Positions 57,404-64,000 of a DNA stretch of 64,000 nucleotides are shown here, piece by piece. Source of the DNA: Enterococcaceae bacterium OF42-14pH9A (GTDB lineage: Bacteria > Bacillota > Bacilli > Lactobacillales > Enterococcaceae); contig JAQEYU010000001.1 of assembly GCA_027692465.1 (NCBI GenBank), forward strand, positions 1,187,338-1,251,337, in the 5' to 3' direction. Within the stretch, counting starts at the first letter, position 1; each line of letters starts with the position of its first letter. A program made the translations under genes and the position numbers. Under the pieces are notes generated by a model. That model had not been told where the DNA came from, did not search any database, and saw nothing but the letters and a program-made list of their open reading frames with translations.

Positions 57404-58926
57404 CCGATAAAAGACCGAATATACTTTTCATTCTGACCGACCAGCAGCGCAAGGACACTTTGTCGGCTTACGGGAATCTGCCGGTAGCAACACCGAATCT
57501 CGACGCACTGGCTGACAGCAGTCTGACCTTTGACAATGCCTATGCTGTGTGTCCCATCTGTACACCGGCCCGGGCTTCAATGCAGACCGGACTGTATCCG
57601 ATGCATCACGGCATGTTGACGAATTCTTACAACTACGGCACGATGGTCCAAGAATTGCCGGATACACCGGAGCTTTTGAGCCGTCGTCTGGAGAATGCCG
57701 GCTATCAGATCGGCTATACCGGCAAGTGGCACTTGGGGACCGGGGCCGATGCTGTTCGTAATGATGCGTACATCCAACAATACATGGGGGATATCCGCTT
57801 TGCCGAGCTGGCACTGGATGCCCGTTCAGTGCCTACGACTGTCGGCTACCAAGGGGATGATTTCCCGGGCCACGGGTTCGGCGGGTATATCTATGATGAA
57901 TTGAAGGAATATGTTGCCGGTTTGGGAAAAGAAACCAAGATTGAGCACATCATTTCGGGAAACTACACTTCTCATCAAGCCGGAGAAATCACTTCCGGAC
58001 TGGATACCACCATCGAACATTTTCTGGTGGAACGGACGAAAAAATGGCTGACGGATTTCAAAGAGCAGCCGGAACCCTGGTATTTCCAATTGAATTTCTG
58101 GGGGCCCCATGAGCCTTACTATGCCCCGACGGAATTTTTGGACCGCTACCGTGAGCTGCCGATTGAACCATGGGCAAACTACGCCGGCGACAGTGACAAC
58201 AAGCCCCGGATTCACGATGTCAAACGGGCCAACAATACGGATTGGGAGGAATTTGTTCCTTACATCCGCCATTACTATGCCAACATGAGCCACATCGACT
58301 ATCAGATCGGTCGTCTGATCGACTTTCTAAAAGAAAATGATCTTTACGATGATACCCTGATCATTTTCAGTTCGGACCACGGGGAATCGTTGGGAATCCA
58401 TAATGGGCTTTGTGACAAAGCAATCTTTATGTATGAAGAGATCACCAGTGTGCCGTTGCTGGTCAAATTACCGGCTGAAACAACCGCCGGCGACTCGTCA
58501 GTTCAGTCGCAACCACAGCGGATTGCCGAATTCGTTCAGACCTGTGATCTGTACTCTACGATTCTGAATGCTGCCGGACTGCCGGATGAAACGGTTTCCC
58601 GCGATGGCCGGTCACTGCTGCCGTTGATCGAAAATGGTCCGCAGGCGGCCAACTGGCGGGACTGTGTCGTAACGGAGTGTTCCGGTATCGGAGCGGTACT
58701 GTTTTCGCAGCGGGCTTTGCGCTGGCAGGATTGGAAATATGTCTTCAACGCCGGCGATATCGACGAACTTTACGATCTGGCTGCCGATCCCGGAGAACTG
58801 CGCAACCTGGTGGAGGAAGCAGCTTACCGGGAAACTTTGGAATTGCTGCGACAGAAGTTGGAAGACTGGATGGAAGCACATCATGACAACCTGATCTTCG
58901 AATACCGCTATCTGCGTCGCCGCTGA
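57400..58926 (+). CDS. Type I sulfatase, Cys-type (second)
   Basis: Second carbohydrate sulfatase, 508 aa, of a different subgroup. Metal motif NILFILTDQQRKDT, fGly signature Cys54-Thr-Pro-Ala-Arg (CPICTPARASMQTG), TGKWHLGTG, FWGPHEPYYAPTEF and FSSDHGESLGIHNGLCDKA. No signal peptide. It starts at ATG 57400, overlapping the upstream stop by 4 bp, so the pair is translationally coupled. Different sulfate positions on the same glycan are a reasonable inference. Ends at a strong terminator. Confidence 0.93.
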   Translation: MTDKRPNILFILTDQQRKDTLSAYGNLPVATPNLDALADSSLTFDNAYAVCPICTPARASMQTGLYPMHHGMLTNSYNYGTMVQELPDTPELLSRRLENAGYQIGYTGKWHLGTGADAVRNDAYIQQYMGDIRFAELALDARSVPTTVGYQGDDFPGHGFGGYIYDELKEYVAGLGKETKIEHIISGNYTSHQAGEITSGLDTTIEHFLVERTKKWLTDFKEQPEPWYFQLNFWGPHEPYYAPTEFLDRYRELPIEPWANYAGDSDNKPRIHDVKRANNTDWEEFVPYIRHYYANMSHIDYQIGRLIDFLKENDLYDDTLIIFSSDHGESLGIHNGLCDKAIFMYEEITSVPLLVKLPAETTAGDSSVQSQPQRIAEFVQTCDLYSTILNAAGLPDETVSRDGRSLLPLIENGPQAANWRDCVVTECSGIGAVLFSQRALRWQDWKYVFNAGDIDELYDLAADPGELRNLVEEAAYRETLELLRQKLEDWMEAHHDNLIFEYRYLRRR

Positions 58927-58932
58927 TCAGCG

Positions 58933-58966
58933 AACCGTTGCCGAAACAGTCGGCAGCGGTTTTTTG
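58933..58966 (+). terminator. Terminator of the sulfatase operon
   Basis: AACCGTTGCCGA / TCGGCAGCGGTT stem followed by T5. Confidence 0.85.
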
Positions 58967-59112
58967 GCTTTTAGGCAGCATTCAAAAAAAAGTCTGCGAT
59001 TCGGCAACAAGGAAAGCTCGGCAGTCTAGTTGCAGCCTGTTATGTTTTTATTGGCGAGGAGCGCATTTTTGGAGTAGTCTGGAGATAAGAACAGTGAAGC
59101 AGGAGGTGTAGC

Positions 59113-60033
59113 ATGGAAAATGAAATCAGCAGCTTTTTTGACGGAGTTTTCGGCGAAATCCTGGATAATATCAGAGACCCTTCCGAATTTACCGGGAAAC
59201 TGGGACTGACGTTGGCTGTGATCGTTGTTTGGTTTCTTTGTGAGCGTCTGATCAGCCGTCTGGTCCTTGAACGCGTGACCGATATCAAGGTTCTGAATCT
59301 CTTTTTCAGCGCCAGTCGGTTTCTTTTGCGGCTGCTGCTGGCAGTGGGGGTAGCTTGGATCTGGCTCAATGCCCTGGATGCGCTGTTGATTCTGCTGTTG
59401 GCAGTGACATTGGTGATCGGCTTGTCGGTCAAAGGTCTGATCAGCAATATCGCCGGTTGGTTTTTGATTGTCAACAAACACCATTTCCGGGTGTATGACC
59501 GCATTGAGGTTGACGGGATTAAAGGAGAAGTGCTGTCGGTTGCGCCACTGTACTTTACGATGATGGAGCTCGGGAACTGGTTTGCCGCCGAAGCACCTAC
59601 CGGCCGGACGATCAAATTTCCCAACAGCATCATTTTGTCAAAGGAAGTCAAAAACTATAATGAACTGAGCCCTTTTGTCTGGAAGGAGATCAGTTACCTG
59701 GTGACTTTTGGCAGCGACTGGCAAAAAGCCCACAGCATTATGATGCAGGTGGTAAACGAGTATTATCATGAATTCCGAAAAATCTATTTCGCCGATCCTG
59801 CGCAACAAGAGCGGATTGAACGACAATTTCAGCTTTTTGACGGCGATCCGACACCGCAGCGAGTCATCGATGTCCAGACACAAGGCATCCAGCTGAAAGT
59901 TCGTTACCCTGTCTACTACACCAAGGGAACTAAGATTGCTACGCAGCTCCATGAGAAAATTTTGACAGCCTTTGCCGCCGAATCTGATATCGAGATGGCG
60001 GGTAATCGTCTGTATATATCCAGTGAAGACTGA
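59113..60033 (+). CDS. MscS family mechanosensitive channel
   Basis: Small-conductance osmotic safety valve in the membrane, 306 aa. Three helices; the third carries the glycine/alanine pore motif (AVTLVIGLSVKGLISNIAGWFLIVNKHHFRVYDRIEVDGIKGEV), then the beta-domain and a cytoplasmic alpha/beta vestibule. Residues 1-30 form an acidic amphipathic leader. ATG 59113 follows GGAGGTG. Single gene with its own terminator. Confidence 0.9.
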   Translation: MENEISSFFDGVFGEILDNIRDPSEFTGKLGLTLAVIVVWFLCERLISRLVLERVTDIKVLNLFFSASRFLLRLLLAVGVAWIWLNALDALLILLLAVTLVIGLSVKGLISNIAGWFLIVNKHHFRVYDRIEVDGIKGEVLSVAPLYFTMMELGNWFAAEAPTGRTIKFPNSIILSKEVKNYNELSPFVWKEISYLVTFGSDWQKAHSIMMQVVNEYYHEFRKIYFADPAQQERIERQFQLFDGDPTPQRVIDVQTQGIQLKVRYPVYYTKGTKIATQLHEKILTAFAAESDIEMAGNRLYISSED

Positions 60034-60040
60034 CGGCAGA

Positions 60041-60078
60041 GCAACCGGCCCATTTAATTTGGGTTAGGTTGTTTTTTT
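60041..60078 (+). terminator. Terminator of the MscS gene
   Basis: GCAACC.GGCCCA / TGGGTTAGGTTG imperfect stem with T7. Confidence 0.75.
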
Positions 60079-60084
60079 GTGCTT

Positions 60085-60345
60085 ATTTTGTTATTGAAAA
60101 TATATCGTAAATTAAAAGAAAACGAAGAGATAATCTCTGTTGTTAAAAATAAAATAAAATATGACTAGTGTTCTACGTGATTTTTAATGATATATCACGT
60201 ATATTTAATTCGAAGAGATAAAACGATTGCATTTCTTCTAGTAATTGATTTGAAAATGCTAAAACAAACCGTGAATTTTGTAATATCTATTATTTAATTT
60301 TTGGTCAAGTGTTTTTTTATAACTTGGTTTGTTGCGGCGAAGAGA
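60085..60345. other. AT-rich spacer upstream of murQ
   Basis: About 260 bp of very AT-rich DNA in an otherwise balanced-composition window. It holds a palindrome TACGTGAT...ATCACGTA (60174-60201), AGAGATAATCTCT, and the direct repeat CGAAGAGATAA at 60123 and 60211. No frame of note. Probably a regulatory region for the MurNAc operon, or imported DNA. Confidence 0.5.
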
Positions 60346-60456
60346 CGGAGGTGCAGCAAAGGGCGGGTGTGAAAAGCCCGCAAAAAAAGGACCGGGGAAA
60401 GTTACATCGTAAAGGGTGCCGGGACAGCACCGAATGAATTGACAAGGAGTGGGGAT

Positions 60457-61380
60457 ATGACGAGGATCGATTTGGACAACTTGACGACTGAACGCAGAAA
60501 TGAAGCGACGTTCGGATTGGATGAAATGTCAGTGGCAGAAGCCTGCCGCAAAATGAATTGGGAAGACCAACGAGTGGCCTTGGCGGTCAATGAGGCATTG
60601 CCTGCCATCCAATGGGTAATCGAAGAAACCATCAAAGCCTTCAACAAAGGCGGCCGCTTGATCTACATGGGAGCAGGTACCAGTGGCCGTTTGGGGGTAT
60701 TGGATGCTGCTGAGTGTGTGCCGACATTCGGAGTGGAACCAGAGATGGTGATTGGACTGATTGCCGGCGGAGAAGCAGCCATGACAGTAGCAGTGGAAGG
60801 CGCCGAAGATTCATATGAACTGGGTCGGCGTGATCTGGAGGAGCTGCAATTGACAGCAAATGATCTGGTAGTGGGGATTGCTGCCAGTGGACGCACCCCC
60901 TATGTGATTGGTGGCTTGGATTATGCCGGGCAGATTGGTGCGGCAACGGCATCGATTGCGTGCAATACCGATGCGGAAATCTCCAAGCATGCTCATTTTC
61001 CTATCGAAGTGGATTGTGGTGCGGAATTTTTGACGGGCTCCACACGGTTGAAGTCCGGTTCGGCTCAAAAGCTGATCTTGAATATGATCTCAACAATCTC
61101 CATGATCGGTATCGGCAAAGTGTACAACAATCTGATGGTTGACGTGAAGCCTACCAATGAAAAGTTGGTGGAACGCAGCAAGCGGATCATTATGCAGGCA
61201 ACAGAAGCTGATTACCAAACGGCTGCCCGCTATTTCGAAGTGGCAGATCAAAATGTAAAGCTGGCGATCGTCATGCTGCTGACCGAATGTGAAAAAGAAG
61301 CGGCAGCAGCCAAACTGGCAGCAGCCGGCGGATTTGTGAAAAAAACATTGACGAAGGATCCCGTCACAGAAGCGATCTGA
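60457..61380 (+). CDS. murQ: N-acetylmuramic acid 6-phosphate etherase
   Basis: Cleaves the lactyl ether of MurNAc-6-phosphate to GlcNAc-6-phosphate and D-lactate in cell-wall recycling. The 307-aa protein has the SIS domain signature [26 protein letters not shown], the catalytic Glu in [25 protein letters not shown], and the C-terminal [23 protein letters not shown] 60457 follows AAGGAGTGGGG. First of murQ-murP-mupG, with 16 bp to murP. Confidence 0.95.
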   Translation: MTRIDLDNLTTERRNEATFGLDEMSVAEACRKMNWEDQRVALAVNEALPAIQWVIEETIKAFNKGGRLIYMGAGTSGRLGVLDAAECVPTFGVEPEMVIGLIAGGEAAMTVAVEGAEDSYELGRRDLEELQLTANDLVVGIAASGRTPYVIGGLDYAGQIGAATASIACNTDAEISKHAHFPIEVDCGAEFLTGSTRLKSGSAQKLILNMISTISMIGIGKVYNNLMVDVKPTNEKLVERSKRIIMQATEADYQTAARYFEVADQNVKLAIVMLLTECEKEAAAAKLAAAGGFVKKTLTKDPVTEAI

Positions 61381-61396
61381 TAGGAGGAGTGAAAAA

Positions 61397-63337
61397 ATGG
61401 CGAAGAATGAATTAACATTGGAACAGTTGGCGCAGGAGATTTATCAAGGCGCCGGCGGCATGGCAAACGTGGAGTCAGTGAATCATTGTATGACTCGCGT
61501 GCGGATGTCCATCAAAGACCACGATAGAGTAGATAAAGCATACCTGCAGAAGATTCCCGGTGTTTTGGGTGTTGTAGATGATGAGCAGCTGCAGGTGATT
61601 ATCGGACCCGGAAAGGTAAACAAGGTAGCCAAAGAAATGGCCGCCAAAGCCGGAGTCGGGTTGGGTGAAACGATCGTTACCGGTAGTGCAGTCGGCGGCA
61701 AAGATGCGCTGAATGCCAAAGCAGCTGAAATGAAGGCTGCACAAAAAGCCAAACAGAAGCAATCACCGCTGAAAGCCTTGTTGAAAGATATTTCGAATAT
61801 TTTTGTACCGATGATTCCGGCCTTTGTCGGTGCCGGTCTGGTTGCCGGTATCGGATCGATCATTGCCAATAATATCACAGCCGGTAACCTGGACGCAGCG
61901 ACCTGGCAGCAGTTCGTTGACTTGTCCAATATATTGAAAAACGGGATGTTCTCCTTCCTGGTGATCTATACCGGGGTAAATGCAGCTCAGGTCTTCGGTG
62001 CGACACCGACACTCGGCGGGGTAATCGGGGGCGTGGTAACCTTGACCGGGATGCGACCGGATGCGCCTTTGACCAACTTGTTTACCGGACAACCGCTGGC
62101 AGCGCAGCAAGGTGGGATCCTCGGAGTTATCTTTGCCGTCTGGCTGTTGGCCCAAATCGAAAAACGTCTGCACGATGTCGTTCCGGAAGCGGTAGATATC
62201 ATCGTGACCCCGACTTTGTGTTTGTTGGCAGTGGGCTTGGCGGAGATCTTCTTCATCATGCCGTTAGCAGGCTTTATCTCGAATGCACTGGTAGGCTCCA
62301 TCAACTGGGTATTGGGCGTCGGCGGTGCGTTTGCCGGTTTCGTCCTGGGGGCAAGTTTCTTACCAATGGTGATGTTTGGTCTTCATCAAATTTTGACACC
62401 AATCCATGCCCAAATGATTGAAGCGACCGGATCGACTCAGCTGTTGCCGATCTTGGCGATGGCCGGCGCCGGACAAGTGGGTGCGGCCTTGGCACTGTGG
62501 ATCCGTCTGCGGAAAAACAAAGAATTGACGGAAATGATCAAAGGCGCATTGCCGGTCGGAATTTTGGGTATTGGTGAACCGTTGATTTACGGTGTGACAT
62601 TGCCTTTGGGACGTCCGTTCATCACTGCTTGTATCGGCGGCGGAATCGGCGGTGCGATCATCGGCGGCCTGGGCAATGTGGGCGCCACTGCTATCGGACC
62701 TTCCGGCGTAGCCTTGATTCCGTTAATCGGCGGCGGTCAATGGTGGGGCTACGTATTGGGACTGCTGGGAGCATATGCCGGCGGATTTGCGGCGACCTTT
62801 GCCTTCGGTATTCCGAAAGAGTCCCTCAAAGAAGAGACCCGGGCAGAAGCACAAGAAATTGCTCCGGTACCTGCTTCCGGCACAGCCGCTTTTCACAGTG
62901 TGGCTAACGGAATCGTCAAACCGGTGACCGAATGCAGCGACCGTGTCTTTGCTGATAAAATGATGGGAGACGGCTACCTGGTGATTCCGGAAGACGGCCG
63001 GATCTACGCACCGGTGAGCGGTGTTGTTTCCACTATTTTCCCTACGAAGCATGCCATTGGAATTACGACAGCGAATGGCTTGGAAGTTCTTTTACACATG
63101 GGGCTCAATACGGTGGAACTGGAAGGGGAGCCTTTTGACCTGCAGGTAGCTGAAGGTGATAAGCTAACACCGGATACGTTGATTGCCAAAGTAGATCTGG
63201 ATCTGATCCGCTCCAAAGGCAAAGCCACTGATATGCTGGTGCTGGTGACCAATATGGAAAATGCCAAACACAGCGGCTTGAACCGCAGCGGTCGCCACGA
63301 TGCCAAACAACCGGTGATGGTGTTTGAGACGGAGTGA
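61397..63337 (+). CDS. murP: PTS EIIBCA transporter, probably MurNAc-type (MurP)
   Basis: Imports and phosphorylates a sugar, by context MurNAc or a MurNAc-containing disaccharide. The 646-aa protein has EIIB (Cys31 in NHCMTRVRM), a Glc-family EIIC of about ten helices (to about 475), and an EIIA-Glc domain (VIPEDGRIYAPVSGVVSTIF; phospho-His in EVLLHMGLNTVELEG). E. coli MurP lacks the EIIA part; Gram-positive forms often have it. ATG 61397 follows GGAGGAG. It lies between murQ and mupG, which together form the known Gram-positive MurNAc recycling set. Confidence 0.88.
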   Translation: MAKNELTLEQLAQEIYQGAGGMANVESVNHCMTRVRMSIKDHDRVDKAYLQKIPGVLGVVDDEQLQVIIGPGKVNKVAKEMAAKAGVGLGETIVTGSAVGGKDALNAKAAEMKAAQKAKQKQSPLKALLKDISNIFVPMIPAFVGAGLVAGIGSIIANNITAGNLDAATWQQFVDLSNILKNGMFSFLVIYTGVNAAQVFGATPTLGGVIGGVVTLTGMRPDAPLTNLFTGQPLAAQQGGILGVIFAVWLLAQIEKRLHDVVPEAVDIIVTPTLCLLAVGLAEIFFIMPLAGFISNALVGSINWVLGVGGAFAGFVLGASFLPMVMFGLHQILTPIHAQMIEATGSTQLLPILAMAGAGQVGAALALWIRLRKNKELTEMIKGALPVGILGIGEPLIYGVTLPLGRPFITACIGGGIGGAIIGGLGNVGATAIGPSGVALIPLIGGGQWWGYVLGLLGAYAGGFAATFAFGIPKESLKEETRAEAQEIAPVPASGTAAFHSVANGIVKPVTECSDRVFADKMMGDGYLVIPEDGRIYAPVSGVVSTIFPTKHAIGITTANGLEVLLHMGLNTVELEGEPFDLQVAEGDKLTPDTLIAKVDLDLIRSKGKATDMLVLVTNMENAKHSGLNRSGRHDAKQPVMVFETE

Positions 63338-63350
63338 CAAATAGCTGACA

Positions 63351-63384
63351 AACTGCCCGAGACACTGTCTTCGGGCAGTTTTAT
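63351..63384 (+). terminator. Hairpin between murP and mupG
   Basis: AACTGCCCGA / TCGGGCAGTT stem and short T-run, directly after murP and 32 bp before the mupG start. It may tune downstream expression. Confidence 0.65.
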
Positions 63385-63415
63385 TCGTAGAAATTAAGAA
63401 GAGGAAGTGTTTATC

Positions 63416-64000
63416 ATGTTAGGAATCTCAGTTTATTTGCAGGACCTGGATATTCCATACTTGGAGGCAGCGGCTGCAGCCGGTGCGGAGTATGTATTTA
63501 CATCATTGCACATTCCGGAGGAGGATTTTTCGGATATCGACGAGAAACTGCCGCAGCTTTTGACCACCTGTCATTCTCTGGGGCTGACGCTGGTGCCGGA
63601 TGTCTCGCCGGTAACTTTTGAAAAACTCGGGATAAAAAACGGGGACATGGCTGCCCTGAAGAATTTAGGAATCACTGCGGTTCGCTTGGATTATGGCTTT
63701 GAGGAGCCGGGAGAAGTAGCGGCCCTGCAAAAGGACTTTCAGCTTTTTTTGAATGCCAGTGTAGTGACAGAAACATTTTTGACGGCGGCAGCTGAAGCCG
63801 GCACAGACCTTGCGAAAATCAAATTGGCCCATAATTTTTATCCCAAACAAGACACCGGTTTGGGGACAGCGGCTTTTCAGGAGATTAATCAGGGCTTTCT
63901 CAGACGAGGCCTGCAGGTCATGGCATTTGTTCCGGGGGATCGATTGAAACGATTCCCATTGTATCAGGGACTGCCGACATTGGAAAAGCACCGAGGCCTG
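63416..64000 (+). CDS. mupG: 6-phospho-N-acetylmuramidase MupG (DUF871), 3' end outside window
   Basis: In the characterised family this enzyme hydrolyses MurNAc-6P-GlcNAc inside the cell. The first 195 codons are present and open to the window end; the full protein is usually about 350-360 aa. The N-terminus MLGISVYLQDLDIPYLEAAAAAGAEYVFTSLHIPEED is the DUF871 signature, followed by LVPDVSPVTFEKLG, AVRLDYGF and KLAHNFYPKQDTGL with conserved His and Asp. ATG 63416 follows GAGGAAG. It completes murQ-murP-mupG. Confidence 0.9.
   Translation, partial: MLGISVYLQDLDIPYLEAAAAAGAEYVFTSLHIPEEDFSDIDEKLPQLLTTCHSLGLTLVPDVSPVTFEKLGIKNGDMAALKNLGITAVRLDYGFEEPGEVAALQKDFQLFLNASVVTETFLTAAAEAGTDLAKIKLAHNFYPKQDTGLGTAAFQEINQGFLRRGLQVMAFVPGDRLKRFPLYQGLPTLEKHRGL

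Overview
Bacterial chromosome segment, most likely from a Bacillota lineage in or near the Lactobacillales (Enterococcaceae or Carnobacteriaceae would fit). The basis is the strong GGAGG ribosome-binding sites, the dense PTS and CcpA-style (cre-like) signals, a NiaR-type niacin repressor, a fused solute-binding/permease amino-acid ABC protein, and a murQ-murP-mupG peptidoglycan-recycling set. Base composition looks close to half G+C by eye, which is high for enterococci, so genus and species are not claimed.

Layout. 0.5-9.3 kb is housekeeping-like: a DMT transporter, a MATE exporter behind an apparent attenuator, an amino-acid ABC transporter, a sirtuin, a sugar acetyltransferase fused to chorismate mutase, NiaR and peptide deformylase. 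9.5-18.8 kb holds a ROK kinase, a frameshifted membrane AraC-type regulator, and an operon of GH20 hexosaminidase, fuculose-phosphate aldolase, FGGY kinase and L-fucose isomerase. 19.1-20.6 kb carries a ClbS/DfsB-like protein and a radical SAM protein. 21.2-38.8 kb is a glycan-catabolic cassette: two GH29 and one GH95 fucosidases, a GH20C-type hexosaminidase, a GH88 unsaturated glucuronyl hydrolase, a heparinase II/III-like lyase gene broken by a frameshift, a DUF2264 protein, a YesL-like membrane protein and an LplB/YtcP/lipoprotein ABC importer. It is bounded by two inverted copies of a roughly 500-bp repeat element. 39.5-44 kb is xylR-xylA-xylB. 44-51.4 kb has a candidate structured RNA and a LacI-controlled PTS IIC, GH3 and GH1 set. 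51.7-58.9 kb has an anaerobic sulfatase-maturating enzyme, an MBL hydrolase, a YitT protein, another GH20 and two Cys-type sulfatases. 59.1-64 kb has an MscS channel and murQ-murP-mupG, the last cut by the window end.

How it works together (inference). None of the glycosidases, the lyase or the sulfatases shows a signal peptide, so oligosaccharides are probably imported by the lipoprotein ABC system and dismantled in the cytoplasm. Sulfatases remove sulfate, the fucosidases remove fucose, GH88, the lyase and DUF2264 act on uronic-acid linkages, and the GH20 enzymes release GlcNAc or GalNAc. Fucose then passes through FucI, kinase and FucA. This fits a sulfated, fucosylated, uronic-acid-containing host glycan. 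Five promoters of the island share a CACACATTG-like box overlapping the -35, usually with a second copy 18-21 bp upstream, which suggests one unrecognised activator. Two dispersed element families with terminal inverted repeats (A, about 240-510 bp; B, about 55-165 bp) punctuate the spacers.
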